Shown here: positions 41,162 through 50,847 of the stretch, in pieces
Layout of the letters: the number at the start of each line of letters is the position of its first letter
Numbering within the stretch: the first letter of the stretch is position 1
NCBI RefSeq assembly: GCF_013267355.1
Contig: NZ_CP053985.1
Location: 6,634,001 to 6,698,000, forward strand
Reading direction: 5' to 3'
DNA: 64,000 nucleotides
Source: Achromobacter pestifer
GTDB taxonomy: Bacteria > Pseudomonadota > Gammaproteobacteria > Burkholderiales > Burkholderiaceae_B
Program-made: the position numbers and the translations under genes
The notes under the pieces: generated by a model
Seen by the model: only the letters and a program-made list of their open reading frames with translations
Databases searched by the model: none
Told to the model about the DNA's origin: nothing

Positions 41162-42661
41162 ATGAATACCTACTCCCGGATCCTCCATCCGCGCCCCTGG
41201 GTCGCGGCTGTCCTGCTGGCCGCCTGTGCCGGCGCCGCGGCGCAGACCTACGCGCCGCCGCCCGCGCCCGCCGCCCCCGTCTATGACGATGGCGATCCCG
41301 CCAACGCCAACCTGGCCCTGGTGGATCGCAGTCCCGAACCGCCTCCGGCACTGCCCGTCTATGTGCAGCCGGCCGCGCCGGCGGACGGCTATATGTGGGT
41401 GCCCGGCTACTGGAGCCGCAACCGCTACGGCTTCTTCTGGGTGCCCGGCGCGTGGGTGCTGGCGCCCTATCCCGGCGCCCTCTGGACGCCCGGCTACTGG
41501 GGCTTTGTGAACGGCCTATACCTGTGGAACGCCGGCTACTGGGGGCCCCATGTGGGCTTCTACGGCGGCATCAACTACGGCTTCGGTTATACGGGCCTGG
41601 GCTATGTGGGCGGCTACTGGAAGCGAGACCGCTTTTACTACAACCGCTCCGTCACGAACGTGAACATCACGCACGTGACCAACGTCTACAACCGCAACGT
41701 GGTGGTAAACAACGTGGACAACCGCCGCGTCAGCTACCACGGTGGCCCGTCCGGCATCCGGCGCGACGCGGACCCGCGCGAACTCGCCGCGCGCAAGGAA
41801 CGCCACGCGCCGCAGACCGACATACAGCGCGGCTATGCGCGCGACGCCGGCAATAACCGGGCTCAGTTCTACGATCACAACAAGGGCCGGCCGCCCCAAA
41901 CCTACGTGGACCATCAATCCAATGGCCGGCCGCCTGAAGGCCAGCGTCCGGGCAATGGACGCGACGGACGCGACCGCACCCAGGATGGCGACGGGCGGGA
42001 CAACCGCGACGGCGGAAACCGGAACGACGCGAATCGCGGCGACACGCAGCGCGGACGCGATATGCCTGCCGGACAGCAAGGCCGCTCCCAGCAACCGCAG
42101 GGGCAGCAGGTGCGCGAGCAACCGCAACGCGATCAACAAGCCCAGCAGCCGGCACGGCAGCAACAGCAGCGCGACCAGCAGGCCCAGCAGCAAGCGCGTC
42201 AGCAACAGCAGCGTGACCAGCAAGCGCAACAACAGGATCGCCAGCAGCAGCAACGCGACCAGCAGGTGCAGCAACAGGCGCGTCAGCAACAGCAGCGCGA
42301 CCAGCAGGCGCAACAACAGGCGCGTCAGCAACAGCAGCGCGACCAGCAGGCTCAGCAACAGGCGCGTCAGCAACAGCAGCGCGACCAGCAGGCGCAACAA
42401 CAGGCGCGTCAGCAACAGCAGCGCGACCAGCAGGTGCAGCAACAGGCGCGTCAGCAACAACAGCGCGACCAGCAGGTGCAGCAACAGGCGCGTCAGCAAC
42501 AACAGCGTGACCAGCAGGTGCAGCAACAGGCGCGTCAGCAACAACAGCGCGACCAGCAGGTGCAGCAACAGGCGCGTCAGCAACAACAGCGCGATCAACC
42601 ACGCGGAGACGGCAACGGCAACGGCAATGGCAATGGCCGCGGCGGCTCCGGACGCGATTAG
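41162..42661 (+). CDS. WXXGXW-repeat envelope protein with Gln-rich tandem-repeat tail
   Basis: A 499-residue exported protein. The signal peptide ends at GAAAQ (~24). Residues ~70-165 hold YXWGXW/WXXGXW-type repeats (YMWVPGYWSRNRYGFFWVPG, LWTPGYWGF, LWNAGYWGPHVGF), known from small beta-rich periplasmic proteins. Residues ~230-310 are Asp/Arg/Gly-rich, and the tail from ~320 to 480 is about 11 copies of a 14-residue Gln/Arg/Asp unit. The tail is likely unfolded. ATG 41162 has AAGGA upstream. Function unknown. Confidence 0.82.
   Translation: MNTYSRILHPRPWVAAVLLAACAGAAAQTYAPPPAPAAPVYDDGDPANANLALVDRSPEPPPALPVYVQPAAPADGYMWVPGYWSRNRYGFFWVPGAWVLAPYPGALWTPGYWGFVNGLYLWNAGYWGPHVGFYGGINYGFGYTGLGYVGGYWKRDRFYYNRSVTNVNITHVTNVYNRNVVVNNVDNRRVSYHGGPSGIRRDADPRELAARKERHAPQTDIQRGYARDAGNNRAQFYDHNKGRPPQTYVDHQSNGRPPEGQRPGNGRDGRDRTQDGDGRDNRDGGNRNDANRGDTQRGRDMPAGQQGRSQQPQGQQVREQPQRDQQAQQPARQQQQRDQQAQQQARQQQQRDQQAQQQDRQQQQRDQQVQQQARQQQQRDQQAQQQARQQQQRDQQAQQQARQQQQRDQQAQQQARQQQQRDQQVQQQARQQQQRDQQVQQQARQQQQRDQQVQQQARQQQQRDQQVQQQARQQQQRDQPRGDGNGNGNGNGRGGSGRD
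42160..42595 (+). repeat. 42-bp in-frame tandem repeat, about 11 copies
   Basis: The unit encodes ARQQQQRDQQAQQQ with A/V exchange at one position and a single D variant in the third copy. Neighbouring copies are nearly identical in DNA, which suggests recent slippage and a length-variable locus. Confidence 0.85.
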
Positions 42662-42759
42662 GACGGGCAACGCCGTCGCACCGCTGACTGGACCCTCGCT
42701 TCCCGCGCGGCTACAGTAGATCCGTTGCCGCGCGGCCCCTGAGATTCCTGGAGATACCG

Positions 42760-43296
42760 ATGAAGCGCATTGCCCCCTGGTTACTGCTCTGCGGCCTGCT
42801 GGCCGGCCCGTCGGCCCAGGCCGCGCTGGACGTGGGCGCCCCGGCGCCGGACTTCAGCACCCAGGCCTCGCTGGGCGGCAAGGTCTACACGTTCACGCTG
42901 AACGAGGCGCTCAAGCAAGGCCCGGTGGTGCTGTACTTCTTTCCCGCCGCGTTCACCCAGGGCTGCACGATAGAAGCCCACAACTTCGCCGAAGCCACCG
43001 ACGAGTACAAGTCCCTGGGCGCCACCGTCATCGGCGTGTCGACCGACAACATCGACACCTTGAACAAATTCTCGGTCAGCGAGTGCCGCGGCAAGTTCGC
43101 CGTGGCGGCCGACGGCGACGGCAAAATCATGAAAGCCTACGACGCCGTCCACGACAAGCGTCCCGAATACGCGCAACGCGTTTCCTACGTGATCTCGCCG
43201 CAAGGCAAGATCCTGTATGAATACACGGACATGAATCCGGATTCCCACGTGGCCAACACCATGCGCGCGCTGCGCGACTGGAAGGCCAGGCAGTAG
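42760..43296 (+). CDS. Exported peroxiredoxin (AhpC/TSA, BCP-like)
   Basis: A 178-residue thiol peroxidase with an N-terminal signal peptide (LLLCGLLAGPSAQA, cleavage ~22), so it acts in the periplasm. The peroxidatic Cys is ~69 in FPAAFTQGCTIEAHNF, and a second Cys at ~109 (SECRGKFAV) may resolve it. VIGVSTDNIDTLNKF and VSYVISPQGKILYEY are typical of the family. It follows the WXXGXW gene by 98 nt; both are envelope proteins. Confidence 0.87.
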   Translation: MKRIAPWLLLCGLLAGPSAQAALDVGAPAPDFSTQASLGGKVYTFTLNEALKQGPVVLYFFPAAFTQGCTIEAHNFAEATDEYKSLGATVIGVSTDNIDTLNKFSVSECRGKFAVAADGDGKIMKAYDAVHDKRPEYAQRVSYVISPQGKILYEYTDMNPDSHVANTMRALRDWKARQ

Positions 43297-43374
43297 ACGA
43301 CGCCGGCAAGCAGCGCGCCGCCAAGGCATACGCTGGGACCAGCCTGGCCAGATCCTCCGCGACTGTCTTGGCCG

Positions 43375-46300
43375 TCATGGCGGCGGCGGGTTGATGGTGT
43401 TTGACTCGAATTTCACGCGGACGGTCTTGCCCGGATCTGCCGCCACTGTCCTGGCGGACAGCACCGCAGTGCCGGGGGAAGAAGGCGCGCGCAGTTCAAC
43501 CTTGGCCACACCGCTAGCGTTGGTGCTGCTGGTGGCCGCGGCCAGGGCGCCGCGGTCGGTCTTCCAGTTGACGACGATGCCCTCATCCTCCAGATTGCCG
43601 TTGACATCCTTCACGGTCGCTGTGAGGGTCAGGGTATCAGTCCCGTCGGCCCGCCCGGAGGTCTTGCTGGCGGTGAGGGAGGTAACCCGGGGGGATGACG
43701 GGTCGGCCATCAGCGTCACGCGGACGGTCGCACCCGCATCTCCCGCCCCGACCTTGGCGGTCACCGAGGCCGGGCCGGCAGCGGTCCCTGCCGTCAGCAC
43801 GGCCGTGGCCGCGCCGCTGGCGTTGGTTTTGCTGGTAGCGCCATCCAGGGTGCCGAGGTCGGTACTCCAATTGACGGTGTGGCCCTCGCCCCCAGGATTG
43901 CCGTTGCCGTCCACCACCATCGCCGTGAAGATCACGGAGTCGCGGCCGTTGGCCACGACGCGGGTCTTGCTGGCGGAAGAACTGCCGACGCGATGAGAGG
44001 ATGCGCCGTTTTTGAAAGTCACCACGGCGAAATTGTTGTTCTGATCATTGGCTCCTGCCTTGGCGCTCACCAACACCTCGCCCGCCACAGTCGGCGCGGT
44101 CAGCACGATGTTGGCTACGCCAGCGGCATTGGTCATGCTCGTGGGCGCGGCCAAGGTACCTCCCGTCGTCGTCCAGTGCACGGTGACGCCGGCCCCCACC
44201 GGATCGTTGAACTGGTTCCGCACGGCGGCCGTGAAGGTAACGGTGCCGCTGCCGTCGGCCACGCCCGTGCTCTGGCTGGCATTCAAGGTGGTGACGTAGT
44301 CCCGGGACGAGTCCGCCACGTAGTTCATGGCAAGGGTCTTGCCCGGATCGTCGGCTACGGCATGGGCCTTCACCAAGACTGTGCCGGCCGAGTAATACGT
44401 TACGGTGTTGGTAGCCGTGCTGTCCTGAGAAGTCCTGCTGGTAGCCAGATCCAAAGTAGCGGAGTCGCTGCTCCAAGTGATGGTGACGCCCGCGCCGACA
44501 GGATTGCCATAGGCATCCTGCACGGTCGCTCTTACGTTGACCCCAACGCCAGCTGGAAAGGTGGTGCTGGTGGTGCGCATGGGAACGAACGAAACCACGC
44601 GGGCGGTGGACAGGTCGGCCGTGAAGGTGGCGGAGACCGTCTTGCCGGCATCCCCGCTTGCCGCCTTGGCAACGATGGTCGCCATCCCTGCGGCGGTCGG
44701 CGCGGTCAGCACGACCGAGGTTTCGCTCTTGCCATTGGTGACGCTGGTGGCGGCGAGCGTGCCCTGGCTGGCACTCCAGTTGACGGTGACGCCCGCGCCC
44801 ACCGGATTGCCCCGCGCATCTGCCACCAAGGCCGTGAGAATCAGGGTGTCGCTGCCGTTGGCCAGGGCCTTGCTTCTGTTGGCGGCGAGAGTCGCGACCC
44901 GCGCGGAAAGCGGGTCCGCCGTCAAGGTCACGCGGACGGTCCTGCCCGGATCGCCGGCCCCCGCCTTGGCCGTCACCGAGGCCAGCCCCGCGACGGGCCC
45001 CCTCAGCACGGCGGTCGCCTCGCCATTGCCGTTGGTGGTGCTGGCGGACGTGTCCAAGGTGCCAAGATCGGTGCCCCAGTTGACCACGTGGCCCGCGCCT
45101 CCCAGGTTGCCGTTGCCATCCAGCACCACGGCGGTGAAGGTCGCGGTGTCGCGGTCATCGGCCAGGATGCTGGTCTTGCTGGCGGAGAAGTTGCCCACGC
45201 GGGGGGAAGAGCCACCGCCCGTAAAGTTCAAAGTGACGGTCTTGCCGGGATCCTTGGTTGATTTTGCCGCCATGGCCGTTACCGACACAGCGCCTGCCTT
45301 GTCCGGCGCCGTCAGCACGATCACCGCTTCGCTGTTCGCCCCGGTAGTGCTGGTGGGCGCGGCCAACGTTCCTCCCGTCGTTGTCCAATTGACCGTGATG
45401 CCGGCGCCTACTCGGTCCCCCCACCAGTCGCGGACGTCAGCCCTCAAGGTCACCACGTCCTTGCCGTCTGCCATCCCGACATCCTTGCTGCTGAGCACCT
45501 TGAGAACGGCGTCCTTGGACCCATCCCGCTGGAATGTCAAGATGATGCTTTTGCCCGGATCCGCCGTCCCTACCACCCGTGCCGTCACCGTGGCGACGCC
45601 AGCCTTATCCCTCACTGGATTCAGGGAGGACGAGCACTTGCCGCCAAAGGCCGTCTCCCTCTCAACCCAGGCCATCGATCCGAAATCGGTGCTCCAGTTG
45701 ACCTTGACGCCCTCACCCACTGGATTGCCGTTGGCGTCGTGCACAGCGGCAATTAAGGGAGGCTGATAGCCGATGACGTGGACGGTGCCCATGGGGGAAA
45801 CGACTTCGACAACGCGAGCGGTGGAGTGGTCGGCCAGGAACGTGATGTCCACGGTCCTGCCATCTCCTGCGGAGCCCTTGGCCCTGACGGTCACCAGGCC
45901 CGCCTTGGTTGAAGTGGTCAGCACGACGGTGGCACGGCTGTTGGCGTCGGTGACACTGACCGCGTTGGCAAGAGTGCCGTTGTTGGTGGTCCAGTGGATG
46001 TCGATGCCCGCCCCCACGGGCTTGCCCCTGAAATCTTGCACGTTGGCCGTGTAGGTCACGGTGTCCACGCCGTTGGCGACGGCGGTCTTCTTGCTGGGTT
46101 CGATCGAGTAGACATAGCCGTCGATAACGTTGGCCGCGAAGGTGACGGAAGCGCTCTTGCCTGCGTCGCCGCTCGCGGCCTTGGCGGTCACGACCGTCAC
46201 AGCCGCCGCGGTCGGCGCGGTCAGCACAACCGTGGCCTGGCTGCTGGCGTTGGTCGTGCTGGTCACGCCCGCGAGGGTGCCCAGGCTGGCGCCCCAGCTG

Positions 46301-49300
46301 ACGGCGACGCTCGCGCCCACCGGGTTGCCCCCCGCGTCCGCGACCGTGGCCGTGAACGTCACGGTATCCCAGCCGTTGGCCACGCCGGCGGTCTTGCTGG
46401 GCGTGAGCGCGACCACGCGGGCGGTGGACGCGTCGGCCGTGAAGGAGACGGAGGTGGTCTGGCCGGCGTCGCCGCCAGCCGCCTTGGCCACGATGGCCGC
46501 CACGCCAGCGGAAGTCGGCGCGGTCAGCACGACCGAGGTTTCGCTCTTGCCATTGGTGACGCTGGTGGCTGCGATCGTGCCCAAGCTGGCGCTCCAGTTG
46601 ACGGTGACGCCCGCGCCCACCGGATTGCCCTGCGCATCGGCCACCGAGGCCATGAGGGTCACGGTATCCGTGCCGTTGGCCAAGCCGACGGGCTTGCTCG
46701 GACTGAGTTCGAGGACGTGTGCGCTGGACGCGTCGGCGGTGAAGGCAACGGAGACGGTCTTGCCCGCATCTGCGCTTGCTCCCTTGGCGGTGACCTTGGC
46801 GGCGCCGACAGCCGTCGGCGCGGTCAGCACGATTGTTGCCTGGCTGCTGGCGTTGGTCGCGCTGGTCGCCCCCGCGAGGGTGCCCAGGCTGGCGCTCCAG
46901 CTGACGGCGACGCCCGCGCCCACCGGATTGCCCGCCGCGTCCGCGACCGTGGCCATGAACGTCACGGTATCCCTGCCGTCGGCCACGCCGGCGGTCTTGC
47001 TGGGCGTGAGCGCAATCACGCGGGCGGTGGACGCGTCCGCCGTGAAGGTGACGGAGACGGTCTTGCCGGCATCCCCGCCAGCCGCCTTGGCAACGATGGC
47101 CGCCACGCCGGCCGCGGTCGGCGCGGTCAGCACGACCGAGGTTTCGCTCTTGCCATTGGTGACGCTGGTGGCGGCAAGCGTGCCCAGGCTGGCGCTCCAA
47201 TTGACGGTGACGCCCGCGCCCACCGGATTGCCCTGCGCATCGGCCACCGAGGCCATGAGGGTCACGGTATCCGTGCCGTTGGCCAGGCCGACGGGCTTGC
47301 TCGGGCCGAGTTCGATGACGTGCGCGCTGGATGCGTCGGCGGTAAAGACAACAGAGGCGGCCTTGCCCGCGTCTCCGCTTGCTCCCTTGGCGGTGACCTT
47401 GGCCGCGCCGACAGCCGTCGGCGCGGTCAGCACAATCGTGGCCTGGCTGCTGGCGTTGGTCGCGCTGGTCGCGCCCGCGAGGGTGCCCATGGTGGAGCCC
47501 CAGTTGACCGCAACGCCCGCGCCCACCGGATTGCCCGCCGCGTCCGCGACCGTGGCCATGAACGTCACGGTATCCCTGCCGTCGGCCACGCCGGCGGTCT
47601 TGCTGGGCGTGAGCGCAATCACGCGGGCGCTGGACGCGTCGGCCGAGAAGGTGACGGAGGCGGTCTTGCCGGCATCCCCGCCAGCCGCCTTGGCAACGAT
47701 GGCCGCCACGCCGGCCGCGGTCGGCGCGGTCAGCACGACCGAGGTTTCGCTCTTGCCATTGGTGACGCTGGTGGCGGCGATCGCGCCCAGGCTGGCGCTC
47801 CAGTTGACGGCGACGCCGGCGCCCACCGGATTGCCCTGCGCATCCGCCACCAAGGCCTTGAGGGTCACCGTATCCGTGCCGTTGGCCAGGCCGACGGGCT
47901 TGCTCGGACTGAGTTCGACGACATGGGCGCTGGAGGAGTCAGCGGTGAAGGCGATGGCGGCGGTCTTGCCAGGATCGCTGCCCAAGCCCCTCCCCTGGCG
48001 GACAGGCGCGCACTTGGCGGTGACGGTCGCCGGACCGATCATGGTCGGCGCAGTCAGCACGGCCGTGGCCTGGCTGCTGGCGTTGGTGACGCTGGCGGCG
48101 GCAATGGTGCCCCGGTCAGTGGTCCAATTGACGGCGACGCCCGCCCCCACCGGATTGCCGCGGCCATCGTCGACCGTGGCGGTGAGCGTGACAGTGTCGG
48201 CGCCATTGGCCAAGCCGCTGGTCTTGCTCGGCGTAAGCTGGGCCACGCGCGCCATCAGTACGTTGGCCGCGAAAACGACAGAGGCAGTCTTGCCAGCATC
48301 GCCCTCCGCGGCCTTGGCAGTAATGGTCGCCATGCCGGGGACGAGCGGGGCGGTCAGCATGACCATTGCCTGACTGCTGGCGTTGGTGATGCTGGTGGAT
48401 GCGATGACGCCCAGATTGGCGCTCCAGTTAACGGTGATGCCGGCGCCCAGCGGATTGCCACGGCCATCTTCAACCGTGGCCGTGAAGACCACGGTTGCCG
48501 TGCCATTGGCCACGCCGCTGGCCTCGCTGGGCGTAAGCAGGACCACGCGGGCGCTTGAGGCATCCGCCCCGAACGCAATCGCAGCGGTTTTGCCGGCGTC
48601 GCCGCTTGCGCTCCTGGCGCTGACAGTCGCCACGCCCGCCGCAGTGGGCGCCGTCAGCACGATCGTGGCCTGGCTGTTCGCGTCGGTGCTGCCGGAGGCG
48701 GCGCCCAGCGTGCCGAGGCTGGCTCCCCAATGGACGGCGATACCGGCGCCCACCGGATTGCCCCGGCCATCGGCGACGGTGGCCGTGAAAGTCACGGTGT
48801 CGATACCGTTGGCCAGGGCGCTGGTCTTGCTGGGCGTGAGCAGCACGACCTTCGCGTCGGATGCGTCGAGCAGGAAATCCACGGACCTGGTCTTCCCTGG
48901 GTCCTCGGCTCCTGCCTTGGCGGTAATGACCGCAGTGCCGGGAGCGGTGGCCGCCAGCAGTTCCGCCACCGCCATGCCGCTCGCATCGGTATTGCTGCTA
49001 TTGCTGGAAAGCTGGCCGCCGGTGGCCGTCCAGTTCACCGCCACACCCGCGCCTACGGCGTTGCCCTTGCCGTCCTTGACTGTCGCCTTCAGCACGGCCT
49101 TGTCCCGGCCATTGGCAAGGATGGACGCCGGGGTCGCATCGAGCTGCGCGACATTCGCCGAAGCGGGCGCTGCAAGGAACTCGGCTTCGCTCCTGCCCTT
49201 GAAACCCTGGGCTTCCGTCGCCTCGACTTCGACCATGGCGGCGACCGTGCTGCTGACCATGACGAACGCCTGTCCGTCCGCATCGGTCCGGTCCGAAGAT

Positions 49301-50847
49301 TCCTTGATGGCGCCGGGCCCGCGCAAGGCCCATGCAATGGCGCGCCCGGCCATGGGTTCGGCCTCGACGCCGCGGACCTGGGCCGTAAACCTGACGCTGT
49401 CGATGCCGTCGGCCATGGCGGCGGCTTTCGAGCGCGCGACGCTGAGGCTGAGCGGGTTGACACTCACCTCCATGATGTTCGAACTGATTTTCCGTCCATG
49501 CGCATCGATGGCCGTTGCGGTCAGGCGATAAGTGTTGACGCCGCCGATGTTGTAGGCAGGCAGCGTTATCGCCCCCGACCCGCCGCCATACCGCGCGGCA
49601 AAAGCCGCTGCAGAGCCGGACCATTCGATCGCGGGCGCCGCGCCCGCACCCACGATGGTCACCGGAAAGCTGAGCACCGCCTGCGGATAGCCGCTGACGG
49701 CCGACGGCAGCTGGATCGTCATTGGGGCGTTTTTCTTGTATTCCAGGACGATTTCGTTATTGCGCTCGACCAGGTCCATGCGCATGCCGGCCAGTTGGCG
49801 GCTGCTCGCGACGCTACCCGGCTCCAGTTGCTTGGCCAAGGGCACGCCGATGGCGTATTTCACGCCCAGCTTGAAGCTCGTGTCGGACTTTCCGCCCTGC
49901 CCCATGCGATGGTCCAGGCCCAGGGTGACGACTGGCGCCGGCGTGTAGGAAACGCCCAGGGTCCAGGCGCTGGGATTCCTTTGCCGGTTGCTGGCGCCGA
50001 ACAGCCCGACCTCATCGCCGTAGTATTTCTCGAACATCAGCTTGCCGCCCAACTGCGGATACTGGGGCAGATACCCTTCGGTCCGAATGTCCCAGCCGCT
50101 GGCCGGACGTTCCTGGTAGTCCCGCGCATCAGGCGAGCGCTTCCAGTCGCTAAGCCGGAAATAGCCGTTCATGCTGAGTTTCAGATAGTCCGCCCACCAT
50201 TCGCCGCCCAGGCCCAGCCGGCGATGGCCGCGCGACACATCCTGGTCCAGGAAGGCGTTGCCGCCGACCATGTAGCCGTCGGCGAAATGGCGGTATCCCA
50301 GCCCGAGGTTGACCGTGGTCCGATAGGATTCCTGCAGCAGGTTGGTCCGCCGCGCGCCGAGCTGGGAAAAAAGCAGGCCCGTCCCGGAATCGCGTACCGG
50401 AAACAGCATGTCCAGGGCTCCGCCATGGAAGCTGCCCAGCAGGTCCAGCCTGGCGGTGCCGAACTGGCCCAGCCAGCCTTCCGCCAACCGCTTCGCTTCG
50501 CCGGTGGCCTTGCCGCCGGCCATGGCCCTGGCGTCGCCGCTGGCCATTTGATCGGGATTGGCAGGCAAGGGGCGCCCTTCCAGATCAGGCGCCGGATCCA
50601 TGCCCCCAGGGATCGCGGGGCGCGCCGCCACCGCTTCCTGAGTGCGCCCCCCTTCCAGAACCGCGACGGTAGCGGATGCGGCATGAACGTCGGCGGCGGC
50701 GGACGGCTTGCGGTGTTCACCAGCCAGCGGCGCCGCGCACCCCTGGAACAGCAGGAAAACCGAAAGCGCCATACACAACATCTTTCTGGCTTGGCGCGCG
50801 GCCGATCTCCGCCAAGCGAATGACTTGGGTGGCTTCAGCATCGTCAT
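43375..50847 (-). CDS. Giant inverse autotransporter (intimin/invasin type) with Big_1 repeats
   Basis: A 2490-residue surface protein. The signal region (MLCMALSVFLLFQGC) has a weak lipobox-like Cys. No LysM is seen. Residues ~95-370 are the invasin beta-barrel (GRTQEAV region, then GLGYRHFADGYMVGGNAFLD, GFYEKYYG-like LMFEKYYGDEVGLFG). About 20 Ig-like Big_1 modules of ~100 residues follow, each with a PSKT..ANGxDTVT start and GNPVGAGV..NW core. The protein ends in a module plus PPPP, with no C-type lectin tip. Adhesion is the expected role. ATG 50841 is an alternative start with AAGG. Confidence 0.92.
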   Translation of the reverse strand: MTMLKPPKSFAWRRSAARQARKMLCMALSVFLLFQGCAAPLAGEHRKPSAAADVHAASATVAVLEGGRTQEAVAARPAIPGGMDPAPDLEGRPLPANPDQMASGDARAMAGGKATGEAKRLAEGWLGQFGTARLDLLGSFHGGALDMLFPVRDSGTGLLFSQLGARRTNLLQESYRTTVNLGLGYRHFADGYMVGGNAFLDQDVSRGHRRLGLGGEWWADYLKLSMNGYFRLSDWKRSPDARDYQERPASGWDIRTEGYLPQYPQLGGKLMFEKYYGDEVGLFGASNRQRNPSAWTLGVSYTPAPVVTLGLDHRMGQGGKSDTSFKLGVKYAIGVPLAKQLEPGSVASSRQLAGMRMDLVERNNEIVLEYKKNAPMTIQLPSAVSGYPQAVLSFPVTIVGAGAAPAIEWSGSAAAFAARYGGGSGAITLPAYNIGGVNTYRLTATAIDAHGRKISSNIMEVSVNPLSLSVARSKAAAMADGIDSVRFTAQVRGVEAEPMAGRAIAWALRGPGAIKESSDRTDADGQAFVMVSSTVAAMVEVEATEAQGFKGRSEAEFLAAPASANVAQLDATPASILANGRDKAVLKATVKDGKGNAVGAGVAVNWTATGGQLSSNSSNTDASGMAVAELLAATAPGTAVITAKAGAEDPGKTRSVDFLLDASDAKVVLLTPSKTSALANGIDTVTFTATVADGRGNPVGAGIAVHWGASLGTLGAASGSTDANSQATIVLTAPTAAGVATVSARSASGDAGKTAAIAFGADASSARVVLLTPSEASGVANGTATVVFTATVEDGRGNPLGAGITVNWSANLGVIASTSITNASSQAMVMLTAPLVPGMATITAKAAEGDAGKTASVVFAANVLMARVAQLTPSKTSGLANGADTVTLTATVDDGRGNPVGAGVAVNWTTDRGTIAAASVTNASSQATAVLTAPTMIGPATVTAKCAPVRQGRGLGSDPGKTAAIAFTADSSSAHVVELSPSKPVGLANGTDTVTLKALVADAQGNPVGAGVAVNWSASLGAIAATSVTNGKSETSVVLTAPTAAGVAAIVAKAAGGDAGKTASVTFSADASSARVIALTPSKTAGVADGRDTVTFMATVADAAGNPVGAGVAVNWGSTMGTLAGATSATNASSQATIVLTAPTAVGAAKVTAKGASGDAGKAASVVFTADASSAHVIELGPSKPVGLANGTDTVTLMASVADAQGNPVGAGVTVNWSASLGTLAATSVTNGKSETSVVLTAPTAAGVAAIVAKAAGGDAGKTVSVTFTADASTARVIALTPSKTAGVADGRDTVTFMATVADAAGNPVGAGVAVSWSASLGTLAGATSATNASSQATIVLTAPTAVGAAKVTAKGASADAGKTVSVAFTADASSAHVLELSPSKPVGLANGTDTVTLMASVADAQGNPVGAGVTVNWSASLGTIAATSVTNGKSETSVVLTAPTSAGVAAIVAKAAGGDAGQTTSVSFTADASTARVVALTPSKTAGVANGWDTVTFTATVADAGGNPVGASVAVSWGASLGTLAGVTSTTNASSQATVVLTAPTAAAVTVVTAKAASGDAGKSASVTFAANVIDGYVYSIEPSKKTAVANGVDTVTYTANVQDFRGKPVGAGIDIHWTTNNGTLANAVSVTDANSRATVVLTTSTKAGLVTVRAKGSAGDGRTVDITFLADHSTARVVEVVSPMGTVHVIGYQPPLIAAVHDANGNPVGEGVKVNWSTDFGSMAWVERETAFGGKCSSSLNPVRDKAGVATVTARVVGTADPGKSIILTFQRDGSKDAVLKVLSSKDVGMADGKDVVTLRADVRDWWGDRVGAGITVNWTTTGGTLAAPTSTTGANSEAVIVLTAPDKAGAVSVTAMAAKSTKDPGKTVTLNFTGGGSSPRVGNFSASKTSILADDRDTATFTAVVLDGNGNLGGAGHVVNWGTDLGTLDTSASTTNGNGEATAVLRGPVAGLASVTAKAGAGDPGRTVRVTLTADPLSARVATLAANRSKALANGSDTLILTALVADARGNPVGAGVTVNWSASQGTLAATSVTNGKSETSVVLTAPTAAGMATIVAKAASGDAGKTVSATFTADLSTARVVSFVPMRTTSTTFPAGVGVNVRATVQDAYGNPVGAGVTITWSSDSATLDLATSRTSQDSTATNTVTYYSAGTVLVKAHAVADDPGKTLAMNYVADSSRDYVTTLNASQSTGVADGSGTVTFTAAVRNQFNDPVGAGVTVHWTTTGGTLAAPTSMTNAAGVANIVLTAPTVAGEVLVSAKAGANDQNNNFAVVTFKNGASSHRVGSSSASKTRVVANGRDSVIFTAMVVDGNGNPGGEGHTVNWSTDLGTLDGATSKTNASGAATAVLTAGTAAGPASVTAKVGAGDAGATVRVTLMADPSSPRVTSLTASKTSGRADGTDTLTLTATVKDVNGNLEDEGIVVNWKTDRGALAAATSSTNASGVAKVELRAPSSPGTAVLSARTVAADPGKTVRVKFESNTINPPPP
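46690..47900 (-). repeat. 603-bp internal super-repeat within the invasin gene
   Basis: Pairs of Big_1 modules (one PSKPVGLANG, one PSKTAGVADG) recur with a 603-bp period, for example GCGGTCTTGCTGGGCGTGAG at 46991 and 47594. Three such pairs are nearly identical in DNA, including synonymous sites. Boundaries are approximate and similarity extends a little to both sides. Confidence 0.75.

Noticed and set aside
41226..41510. Alternative frames in the WXXGXW gene
   Set aside because: They are shadows in another frame; the signal peptide and WXXGXW repeats fix the real frame.
45994..48558. Long plus-strand frames (up to 854 codons) inside the invasin gene
   Set aside because: They are antisense shadows of the repeated Big_1 modules. 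They have no ribosome-binding site, and the minus-strand protein is clearly real.
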